Part shown: in pieces, positions 26,539 through 34,600 of the stretch
Layout of the letters: each line of letters begins with the position of its first letter
Position numbering within the stretch: the stretch's first letter is position 1
Assembly (NCBI RefSeq): GCF_037963865.1
Contig: NZ_CP150170.1
Span: 186,001 to 250,000 of the forward strand
Length of the DNA stretch: 64,000 bases
Source of the DNA: Paenibacillus sp. FSL R10-2734
GTDB lineage: Bacteria > Bacillota > Bacilli > Paenibacillales > Paenibacillaceae
Reading direction: 5' to 3'
Position numbers and translations under genes: made by a program
The notes under the pieces: generated by a model
The model's database searches: none
Told to the model about the DNA's origin: nothing
Seen by the model: only the letters and a program-made list of their open reading frames with translations

Positions 26539-28188
26539 ATGAAAGTGAATAAGACACGCGTATTAATTGGCAGCCCCATCCACCAAAAACCCATGGTTTT
26601 GCGAGAATTTTTAAATTCCCTGCAACGCTTGAACGTGGATGATATCGAGCTGGATTTCCATCTGATTGATGATAATGATGATGAAGAATCCTGCCGGTTG
26701 CTTCAGGAATTCAAAAGCATGGGTGATCATATTTATCTTCAAAGCTCAGGCTTTCACGATGCATATATTCGCAATGATACTACCCACTTCTGGAATACCG
26801 ACTTAGTCTGGAAAGTAGCCAACTTTAAAAATCTCATGATCAACCGAGCCCAGACCTTGAATTATGACTATTTGTTCCTGATCGACTCCGATCTTCTTCT
26901 ACATCCAGATACACTACGACATCTCATAGGTACGAACAAGGATATTATTTCAGAGGTATTTTGGACCCAGTGGCAGCCAGAGACCATGTTTCAGCCGCAG
27001 GTATGGATGCATGACGAATACAATCAGTGGGAGTTACTTCCCGGTGAAAAATTACAACCTGAGGAGACTAACCGCAGATTCCATGAATTCATTGCCAAGC
27101 TTCGCAATCCCGGAATCTATGAAGTGGGCGGACTCGGGGCTTGTACACTGATTAGTCAGCATGCGATAAAAGCTGGGGTTAGCTACAATCAAATTCGCAA
27201 CATTTCATACTGGGGAGAGGATCGCCATTTCTGCATTCGTGCCGCAGCCCTTGGCATCCCCCTGTTCGTCGATACTCATTATCCTGCGCTGCATTTGTAT
27301 AGAGACAGTGATTTAAGTAAAGTTGAGGATTTCATCAGAGAAACTACGGGGTCCAAAACCGATTCCGCTGATTCTGAGAATAGCTTTTCTAAAGAGGAAG
27401 TACCTGTATCGGCCGAGCCGCCATCCAATCCAGACAATCCAGACAATCCAGACAATGAAAGTTTCAAGGAAACAGTCGCCCTAGCAAGGAAGCGGCCTAA
27501 GCTAACGCTCACCATGGTTGTAAAAAATGAAAGTGGGCGCTTTCTGCGACAGGTTCTGGAGGAGCATCGCAAGTATATCGACGAGGCCGTCATCATTGAT
27601 GATGCCAGCACCGATAATTCAGCAGCGATCTGCTTGGAGGCGCTTGAAGGCATACCCGTTCATCTCGTGCACAATACCACATCCAAATTCAGCAATGAAA
27701 TTGAGCTGCGAAAGCAGCAGTGGGAAGAGGTTCTGAAGACGAAGCCCGAGTGGATTCTGAGTCTGGATGCAGACGAAATCTTTGAAGCAAGTTTTGCGGC
27801 AAATATCGATACCTTGCTGTACGCCGATGAGGTCGATCTGTTCTGCTTCCGTCTTTACGATTTATGGAACGAGGGCCATTACAGAGAAGATATTTACTGG
27901 CGCTCTCATCTGAACTACCGTCCTTTTTTGCTTCGCTATAAAGAAGACTTCAACTATGTATGGAATGAATCTCCACAGCACTGCGGACGCTTTCCGGAAA
28001 ATATTTTCGAGCTCTCCCATCAGCTAAGCAACTTGCGACTCAAGCATCTAGGCTGGTCGAAGGCAGAATTCCGTTTAGAAAAATACCTGCGGTACATGCT
28101 ACTTGATCCCGATGGCCAATATGGCTGGAAGGAGCAATACCTGTCCATTCTGGATGAACATCCTCATTTAATGCCTTGGGTGGAGTGA
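26539..28188 (+). CDS. Two-domain glycosyltransferase
   Basis: This cytoplasmic protein of about 549 residues contains two nucleotide-sugar transferase-like domains. Domain 1 (about 1-290) starts VLIGSPIHQKPMVLREF and has FLIDSDLLLHP as metal-binding DxD. Domain 2 (about 330-549) is a GT2 domain: LTMVVKNESGRFLRQVL, VIIDDASTDNSA and LSLDADEIFE. They are joined by an acidic, repetitive linker (NPDN repeats). ATG 26539 is preferred for its perfect AAGGAGG; upstream starts add an unlikely N-terminus. Such proteins act in glycosylation of surface polymers, spore coat or protein glycans. It is transcribed alone and ends at a strong terminator. Confidence 0.85.
   Translation: MKVNKTRVLIGSPIHQKPMVLREFLNSLQRLNVDDIELDFHLIDDNDDEESCRLLQEFKSMGDHIYLQSSGFHDAYIRNDTTHFWNTDLVWKVANFKNLMINRAQTLNYDYLFLIDSDLLLHPDTLRHLIGTNKDIISEVFWTQWQPETMFQPQVWMHDEYNQWELLPGEKLQPEETNRRFHEFIAKLRNPGIYEVGGLGACTLISQHAIKAGVSYNQIRNISYWGEDRHFCIRAAALGIPLFVDTHYPALHLYRDSDLSKVEDFIRETTGSKTDSADSENSFSKEEVPVSAEPPSNPDNPDNPDNESFKETVALARKRPKLTLTMVVKNESGRFLRQVLEEHRKYIDEAVIIDDASTDNSAAICLEALEGIPVHLVHNTTSKFSNEIELRKQQWEEVLKTKPEWILSLDADEIFEASFAANIDTLLYADEVDLFCFRLYDLWNEGHYREDIYWRSHLNYRPFLLRYKEDFNYVWNESPQHCGRFPENIFELSHQLSNLRLKHLGWSKAEFRLEKYLRYMLLDPDGQYGWKEQYLSILDEHPHLMPWVE
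27428..27458 (+). repeat. 9-bp tandem repeats in the glycosyltransferase linker
   Basis: About three and a half copies of a 9-bp unit (aatccagac) encode N-P-D repeats between the two GT domains. Slippage would keep the frame and only change linker length. Confidence 0.75.
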
Positions 28189-28204
28189 GGGGAATCATAA
28201 AAAG

Positions 28205-28239
28205 GGCGTCCACAAAACCTTAATGGCTTTGTGGACGCC
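28205..28239 (+). terminator. Terminator after the glycosyltransferase gene
   Basis: GGCGTCCACAAA and TTTGTGGACGCC form a 12-bp stem followed by TTTTATTTTATT. Confidence 0.9.
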
Positions 28240-28292
28240 TTTTATTTTATTGTATTCGAAACGATAATACCCTTCATTTTGCTAGCTTCTTC

Positions 28293-29312
28293 TTATTCAG
28301 TACGCTGTGATTTATCGACTTCTGGCTTCATAATAGACACCGTCAGCTCACCGCCGGCTTCATCCACCTGAATCATCGAACCCTCTGCGGCTTCGCCAGC
28401 AATGATTGCACGTGCTACACGAGTCTCCAGACTACGCTGGATAAAGCGTTTCAGCGGTCTTGCTCCATACACAGGATCAAAACCTTCCTTAGCGATAAAC
28501 CGTACCGCCGGCTCAGTTAACTCAAGACCAATCTCCCGTTCAGCAAGGCGTAAACGTAATCCGTCCACCAGTTTGTCCACAATTTTCTCGATCTCACCCA
28601 GGGTCAACGGCTTGAACATCACAATGTCATCCACCCGGTTTAGGAACTCTGGACGGAAATGACCACTCAGTTCCTTCATTACTCTATCCTTGGTTGCTTC
28701 CGTAAGTTGGCCTTTCTCATCGGTGCCATGAATCAGATGTGGCGAGCCGATATTTGAGGTCATAATGATGATTGTGTTCTTGAAGTCGACCATCCGGCCC
28801 TGCGAGTCGGTCAGCCGTCCATCATCAAGCAGCTGTAGCAAAATGTTAAATACATCTGGATGCGCCTTCTCCACTTCATCGAGCAGAACAACTGTATAAG
28901 GCTGTCGCCGCACCGCTTCTGTAAGCTGGCCTCCCTCCTCATATCCAACATATCCGGGAGGTGCACCGACTAGGCGAGAAACACTGTGCTTCTCCATATA
29001 CTCCGACATATCAATACGAATCATGCCATCTTCGCGATCGAAGAGAGAGACCGCTAGCGATTTAGCTAGCTCTGTCTTCCCTACCCCAGTCGGACCGAGG
29101 AATAGGAAGGAACCGATTGGCCGATTCGGATCTTTGATTCCGGCTCTTGCACGAAGCACGGCATCCGCTACTAGACTGACAGCTTCGTCCTGCCCCACAA
29201 CACGTTCATGCAGCGTTTCTTCCAGACGCAGCAGCTTATCCCGTTCGCCTTCGACCAGTCGGCTGACTGGTACACCCGTCCATACATAACTATTACAAAT
29301 TACATAAAACAT
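28293..29312 (-). pseudogene. clpB: ClpB disaggregase, 3' fragment (second AAA+ domain), cut by prophage integration
   Basis: This is the C-terminal part of ClpB. The homology begins at WTGVPVSRLVEGERDKLL, the conserved end of the middle region, and continues with NBD2: Walker A GPTGVGKTEL, pore loop EYMEKHSVSRLVGAPPGYVGYEEGG, Walker B VVLLDEVEKAHPD, sensor NFKNTIIIMTSN and the C-terminal FIQRSLETRVARAIIAG. The N-domain, NBD1 and coiled-coil domain (roughly 500 residues) are missing. The ten residues before WTG (MFYVICNSYV) come from prophage DNA, and the ATG at 29312 lacks a well placed ribosome site. It is probably untranslated or makes a non-functional NBD2 piece. The 5' half should lie beyond the prophage. 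Confidence 0.92.
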
Positions 29313-29322
29313 ATGTAAAAAA
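29270..29322. other. Prophage-host junction (attL or attR) inside clpB
   Basis: Host sequence encoding W-T-G-V-P-V (about 29265-29282) changes to phage sequence toward higher positions. The exact core cannot be fixed without the second junction. A TTACATA-aaac-ATATGTAA inverted repeat (about 29300-29318) directly beside it may be an integrase arm site. Confidence 0.75.
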
Positions 29323-29323
29323 T

Positions 29324-29345
29324 AGCCTCCCCGTTAAGGAAGGCT
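29324..29345 (-). terminator. Terminator of the prophage late operon
   Basis: AGCCTTCC-ttaa-CGGGGAGGCT on the minus strand followed by ATTTTTT. It overlaps the last codons of the serine protease gene and stops phage transcription just before the clpB remnant. Confidence 0.85.
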
Positions 29346-29996
29346 CTTAGTCATGAACTCTTTGATATCCTTCAACGTAATCGAAAATGACCGATCAAAT
29401 GCAGCACCACGAACAATTCCGATAAGCTCACCTTTATTATTTAATAATGGCCCTCCGCTGTTACCGCTCAACACCTGATTATCGCCCATGAGATTGTAAG
29501 ATTCCCCTGTATCCCATTTGCAACGCTGGATTGGATTAAGTAACGTACCCTCACTATATGACCACATAGCTAATCCGTGTGGGTTTCCGATGCTCATAAT
29601 AGGCATGCCAGCATACAAAAGGGATTCATCCGCGAGGACAAATCCCTTAGTGTCAGTATTTATTTTTAGTAGCGCTAAATCTTTAGTGTGATCTGATGCG
29701 ATCAGCTCAGCATCAAACTTTTGCTTATCAAAAGTGTCCACTACAATGCTGTCGCTGCCTGCAATGACGTGTTCGTTCGTAAGGATATAGCCTCCGTCCA
29801 GCAGTGCTCCGGATCCAAACGTTAACGTAGTTCCTTCGAATCTCGTTTCTGTTACTCCTACCACATGCAATGTCTTACTGCGTGCCGTTTCAAGTTGAGA
29901 TTGTAACACTTCGCTGTGTGGTTCGTTGTAATTGTAGGCGTAAGATGGGGATGAGAGGAATAGAGTGGCGAGTAACAATAGAAGTATTTTTTTCAT
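29334..29996 (-). CDS. Prophage-encoded secreted trypsin-like serine protease
   Basis: This S1-family (HtrA/Glu-endopeptidase-like) protease has about 220 residues. ATG 29996 is chosen: it opens a clean Sec signal (KKILLLLLATLFLSSPSYA) and has AGGA upstream, while the longer reading starts inside the holin gene. The catalytic triad is visible: His in ILTNEHVIAG, Asp in KDLALLKI, Ser in GNSGGPL. There is no PDZ domain. The ATG sits 3 bp inside the holin stop region. It is the last phage gene before the attachment site, the usual place of lysogenic-conversion genes. It might instead help lysis or receptor processing; substrate unknown. Confidence 0.88.
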   Translation of the reverse strand: MKKILLLLLATLFLSSPSYAYNYNEPHSEVLQSQLETARSKTLHVVGVTETRFEGTTLTFGSGALLDGGYILTNEHVIAGSDSIVVDTFDKQKFDAELIASDHTKDLALLKINTDTKGFVLADESLLYAGMPIMSIGNPHGLAMWSYSEGTLLNPIQRCKWDTGESYNLMGDNQVLSGNSGGPLLNNKGELIGIVRGAAFDRSFSITLKDIKEFMTKSLP

Positions 29997-30262
29997 TTTG
30001 TGTGTCCTGGATTGTTCTTCACTAGTTCGAAAATGCCCGTTGACGCTAACCCAGCAAATGCACCAGCCCAAAGCCGCGGCACGGTTTCGAGGTCGGTGAA
30101 GATATATCCGAAGTATCCAACCAGTAGCCCGATCACAAGGCCGATGATAGGGATGAAATTCTTCGGGATGCTGACGGTAGCCTTAACCAGCTGCAGGAAT
30201 GCCAACACAATAGCGGCCAGCACAGAAGCGAACAGCATAACTTGATTTAGCATGTCATTCAT
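29993..30262 (-). CDS. Phage holin, A118 (Hol118) type
   Basis: This 89-residue protein has two or three hydrophobic segments. The second half (IPIIGLVIGLLVGYFGYIF, then RLWAGAFAGLASTGIFE) matches the pattern of Listeria A118 holin (PF06946). Holins open the membrane at the end of infection to let the amidase reach the wall. ATG follows GGAGG. It lies 2 bp after the amidase stop and overlaps the protease start, giving a compact lysis cassette. Confidence 0.88.
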   Translation of the reverse strand: MNDMLNQVMLFASVLAAIVLAFLQLVKATVSIPKNFIPIIGLVIGLLVGYFGYIFTDLETVPRLWAGAFAGLASTGIFELVKNNPGHTK

Positions 30263-30264
30263 TG

Positions 30265-31191
30265 TTAAACAGCCTCCTTTGGATAAATGAGTACACGTTT
30301 GGTGTTAACAGCATCTGGATCTAGGAACACACTCTTGACTAGTCCAAGACTATGAAGGTCAACAGACTTGATGTAACTGGTCTCGTTTATGATCTTAGTC
30401 TCGAGTACACCACCGTTGATCACGATAGACTTTTTATCAAACAGACACGTGTTGATGCCCAGAGTGTTAAATGATTCTCGTGCAGGGATCCAGCTGCGTC
30501 CTTCGATCAGAAGACCCAACAAATAGGTATTGCCTATGACGATTTCTACTGGATACATTCCGGACGGAAGCACAACGGGTTTGGTCGGATCAATGTACGC
30601 CCTACCGAAGAATTGACACCAACCACGCGCTATCTCTTCAGCACACTCTGATCGGTATGCATCGGTCATTAAGAGTTTCGCTTCGTCAGGGTTATCCATA
30701 AACGAGCCTTCTATTAATATCCCTGGCATCTTAGCCTCGCGAGTGATGTGTAGGTTATTGGTCTTCAGCCCACGGTTGAACAATGGAGTGCCCTTTACAA
30801 GAAACTCCTGTACGTCCTGTGCGAGTCTCTTTCCTTCTTTGTATCCAGCACGGTAATAAATTTCGATCCCTTTCACTTTGTTGTTCCACACGTTTCCAGC
30901 AGCGTTAGCATGGACCGACACTATGCCATCGGCTGGTTTACCGAATCCATTAGGTATCGTGTTGTTAGCCAAATCTGTACGCGTTTTTAGTGGTATGTCT
31001 GCATCTCCAGCAGACACATGCAGAACATCAAAGTTATTTCTCTTCAAATGGATGTTAAGCTTATCTATAACTGCACGGTTAAATTCATTTTCCTTCATAT
31101 AAGTACCGTCCGGAAATAGCGGTGTACGTTTACCTGCGGTTTCCATTCCATGGCCATCATCAGTTGCTATTAGTATCTTTTGTTCGTTCAT
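30265..31191 (-). CDS. N-acetylmuramoyl-L-alanine amidase (Amidase_3) endolysin
   Basis: This endolysin of about 308 residues cleaves the amide bond between MurNAc and the stem peptide. Zinc and catalytic residues: His14 (TDDGHGMETAG), Glu in KENEFNRAV, His in SVHANA and Glu in GILIEGSFMDNPDEA. The C-terminus (about 220-308: WIPARESFNTLGIN, KKSIVINGG) looks like a copper-amine-oxidase-type stalk, probably wall-binding. ATG 31191 has GGGAGGG upstream. The frame stays open for another 119 codons to an ATG at 31548; that extension overlaps two other candidate genes and may be a separate product. Confidence 0.9.
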   Translation of the reverse strand: MNEQKILIATDDGHGMETAGKRTPLFPDGTYMKENEFNRAVIDKLNIHLKRNNFDVLHVSAGDADIPLKTRTDLANNTIPNGFGKPADGIVSVHANAAGNVWNNKVKGIEIYYRAGYKEGKRLAQDVQEFLVKGTPLFNRGLKTNNLHITREAKMPGILIEGSFMDNPDEAKLLMTDAYRSECAEEIARGWCQFFGRAYIDPTKPVVLPSGMYPVEIVIGNTYLLGLLIEGRSWIPARESFNTLGINTCLFDKKSIVINGGVLETKIINETSYIKSVDLHSLGLVKSVFLDPDAVNTKRVLIYPKEAV

Positions 31192-31348
31192 CTGGTATCG
31201 CCCTCCCTGGTCTGTGACCTCCTGTGATAAGTTCGATAATGTAGTTGAGTTCTTCCGATCCAGTCTCTTTAATTGTTTCGTACGACCATACAATTTCGTC
31301 GGCTGCCATTTTCGCCCACCTAACAATTCGATTTGGTTCGTCGCCCAT
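31160..31348 (-). CDS. Possible small phage protein overlapping the amidase start
   Basis: A 62-residue open frame with helical, protein-like composition (RIVRWAKMAADEIVWSYETIKETGSEELNYIIELITGG). GAGGA lies about 10 nt before its ATG, and it ends 31 bp inside the amidase gene, in another frame. A 66-codon stretch in the amidase frame just upstream (from 31548) has a hydrophobic segment and could be the first half of the same protein joined by a frameshift. Unresolved. Confidence 0.45.
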   Translation of the reverse strand: MGDEPNRIVRWAKMAADEIVWSYETIKETGSEELNYIIELITGGHRPGRAIPDERTKDTNSN

Positions 31349-31510
31349 CTTCGCCAGTCCTCGTTTTCATCTGCTAGATATGGGAAGTGTGCGGTCAGGA
31401 ACTTTTTAAACATCTTCATTCCTGAACGTTTCCCAAATAGGTAAAATAGGTAAAACAAAAGAGCCTCCCATTTGAGAGACTCCATGTTCTTTAGTAAGTA
31501 ATAAGCAATT

Positions 31511-31660
31511 TCATACAGCGTCTCGAGTACACTCCACAATAGTTTCACCGCCGTATAAAAAGAGATCCTTCACTTCGGGCCCATGAAAAAGCAGTATCAG
31601 ATATAGTAATTCATCCGATACTGCTGATTGTTTTAATTCTATTTCGTCAAATTCAATCAT
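31511..31660 (-). CDS. Small phage protein, 49 residues
   Basis: ATG 31660 overlaps the stop of the 1,586-codon gene as TAATG, a sign of coupling. The product (starts MIEFDEIELKQSAVSDELL) is acidic with one hydrophobic helix (YLILLFHG). It has the size and position of small XkdX-like genes found between tail and lysis genes, but no family was recognised. Confidence 0.55.
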   Translation of the reverse strand: MIEFDEIELKQSAVSDELLYLILLFHGPEVKDLFLYGGETIVECTRDAV

Positions 31661-34600
31661 TAGTTCACCTGCAATCCTAATTCTTCTTTGACTTCATCCA
31701 TGTATTCTTTGCGGACATCTTTATAAATTTCTTCGAGTTGTGAGATATATTCCTCATCAGTTCCGGATTCAATCTCCATTACACGATTGATTATTTCGTT
31801 TCCGATGTCCTCTTGAAGCTTCTCATAACGCTTAAGAGGTATTTCAATTGTCACAGAAACGTCATTTTCGTCCTTACCTCTCACCTTTTTCTCTGGCGCT
31901 TTAGGTGCAATAGAGTTGTCACCAGTACGTTCCATGAGATCAACGATAAATGCAGCTGCTGAAGTATAGTTGGCCACTTCTGATTTATACGGGTTTAGGT
32001 ATTGACCCTTAATACCAGGAGCGTTCATTTTATTCTGACCTAATGTTGTCTTGTTGGCTGGCAAGTCCTTCGAAAGACCCGGAGTGCGTGACTGGAAGTA
32101 ACCTTTCACGTCTGCAACGAGTCCATTATTATACGGTGTCTTGCGTGCAATCGGATCTTGTCTACGTGCTTCCTGTGCCAACATTGATGGTGAGAAAGAT
32201 TTAAAAAACGATTCTGCCAATCGTGTTCCAACTCCTGCAGCCTTCTCGCCTTGAGTGCCGCCGTATGAAGGTTGGAATACATCCTGCACACCTTTGAGTG
32301 TAGACATTCCGAATAGTGAACCTCCCGCACCTACAGCCGTTCCAGATATACGCTGATCTAATTTTCGACCTTTCAAATCACTAAATTCTGCACCGATAGC
32401 TAATGGGAATGCAACCGGTTGGAGTTTATTGTAGTCAAAAGCTTTGTCTCCTTTTTGATATTTAGCGGCCTTTTCTGCGGCTTCGGATCCTTCGCCGTTT
32501 AGAAGTGCACTGACATACCGTTGTAGAGCTGACGTATTAAAACGATATTTACCTTTACCTGCTTGCTCACGGATGTTGTCGGCGTTCTTGTCTCCGCTGT
32601 CATTGGCTCCAGTGATGATACCAAGCTGATTAAGGTAGTAACCGACTGCGGACAACCCAGTTCCAGTCAACCCGAGTGATAACGTACGTATTGCTTCACG
32701 CTGACCCACAGCAGACTTACCAGACAATTGCATAAGTCCTTTTATAATACCGCCTGGGGACATCGTGAACGCTGTAGAAGCGATATTAACTGGTGTACGA
32801 ACAAATGGGAATACCGCATTAACAGCAGGTTTAACCAGAGGTGGAGCTGTATTTAAAAAGTTGGCAATTTTACCACCTGTAGTGTCACTACGTTGGAATG
32901 TAGCGTTCTTGGCGATCCGGTCAGCTTGCTCTATTGCTGCCTCTGATGGATCATTGATAAATTTACGAATATGCTTTTTTATTCCTTCTTTATCGCTTCG
33001 TTTAATACCATTTTCCAAAGCATCAAGGAATCCTTGCTTCTCCAGTTCACCCTTATAAATGGCTGAATAAGCAGCATAGTCAGCGCCTTTAGCTACAGAA
33101 CCAAGCGAACGCTCTAACAGGCTCAGTGGGTTGTAAAGGCTCTTATAGGTAAGTCCGCGAATCTCATTAGCTCCTTGTATTCCTGCTGGATTAACGCCTT
33201 CCCATCCTGCCTTAGCACCTATCTTCAGACCTTTGAAGTAATCAGCCATGAACTTAACTGGATTACCACCATATAACGTAGTGGTTCGCGGATGTTTCAT
33301 AGCTTTGCTTAATGTAGCATCAATCATAGCCCCAAATACGTCAGCTGTGCGTCCTGTAGTTGCCATAATCGGTCCGGATATGGCGTTAATTGCTTGTGTA
33401 CCTGAGTTGTAAAGCATGGCAATATACCGCAAGGCGTTTACTTTATCCATTACAGATGATTTTTCGTAGCTGTTGAGGATTTTTTGCATGGACATATCTG
33501 CTTTAATCTTGTCTGTACCTTGCAGCTCGGTCAGGCTCTTGGCTAGTTTTCGCAACGAATCAATGTCATTCGGCGTTACTTTTGGATTCGCAATCACGTA
33601 TTTTTCAACGATTCGTTCTTGTTGATTCATACTAGCCTTACCAGTTATTCGTTTAAATGCATTGTCAGCCTTGATAAAGTCACCTTCAATAGATCCTTTA
33701 GTAACGCTACCCACGAGATCCTGAGCCTTTTCAAACACTTCTCTAGCAATAGGTTTTATATCTTCGCCAAACAGCTTTACAAGGTCTTCTACGTATGTCT
33801 CAGCCTTGATAATACCCTTACCAACCTTTGCCGCGATCAATATAGAGTAGTCGATCCATTCCTCTACAGGTAAGCTATTCAATCTCCCCTTGCGCTTGTT
33901 GATACGCGCTTGCGCAGCCTCTTCCTGCGACTCTAAAAATGACACAACTTTGTCACGTTTACGCGTATCATTCAATTCTTTAGGTAGTTTATTTTTCACT
34001 TCTTTTGCCTTCGGTTGAATCTTTTGTTCAGCATTCTTGATGTAGTCACCAAGCGCTTTAATATCATTAGCAGTAACGGATTCACCTTTTTCTAAGCGAT
34101 TAAGGATGTCATTTATAGCGTTCTCTTTAACTCCTGCACCCGTGTTCTCCTGAACTTTAGTGGCTAGTTCTTTGAATTTCGCGCTATCCGCAACATCAAC
34201 CACCTTGCCGTTCTTTTCTGCCACACGGATAAGATTTAATAGCTGTCCTTCAGGGCTGAGACGTGAGATCAACGAGGCTGCCTGTGCGGTCTGTCCTGCT
34301 TTTGTGAGGTCTTTAGCTAGCTTATCGGCAATAGACAAGGCGCGTGCATGCTCTCCAACTTTGTCTAGTTCCTGCATGACTCTGTAGCCTGTAGAGATAT
34401 GTTCAGCGCCGCCAGATTGATTCATGAGGAAATCATTTTCTGCTTTAGATAAGTTTTTGATGTTTTCGTTAGCTTTGGCAACTGTATCAACGTTTTTCTG
34501 AATTTCGTATGTCTGATCAACTTTTTCGATTCTGCCTTTTAGTTTGCTTGAAATGTTTTCGCTATCTTTCATAGTTTTGTAGTTACTGTGTATGCCTGTT

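Noticed and set aside
29282..29312. MFYVICNSYV as the true start of a short ClpB-like protein
   Set aside because: No family member begins there; the residues come from phage DNA and the ribosome site is too far upstream and part of a terminator.
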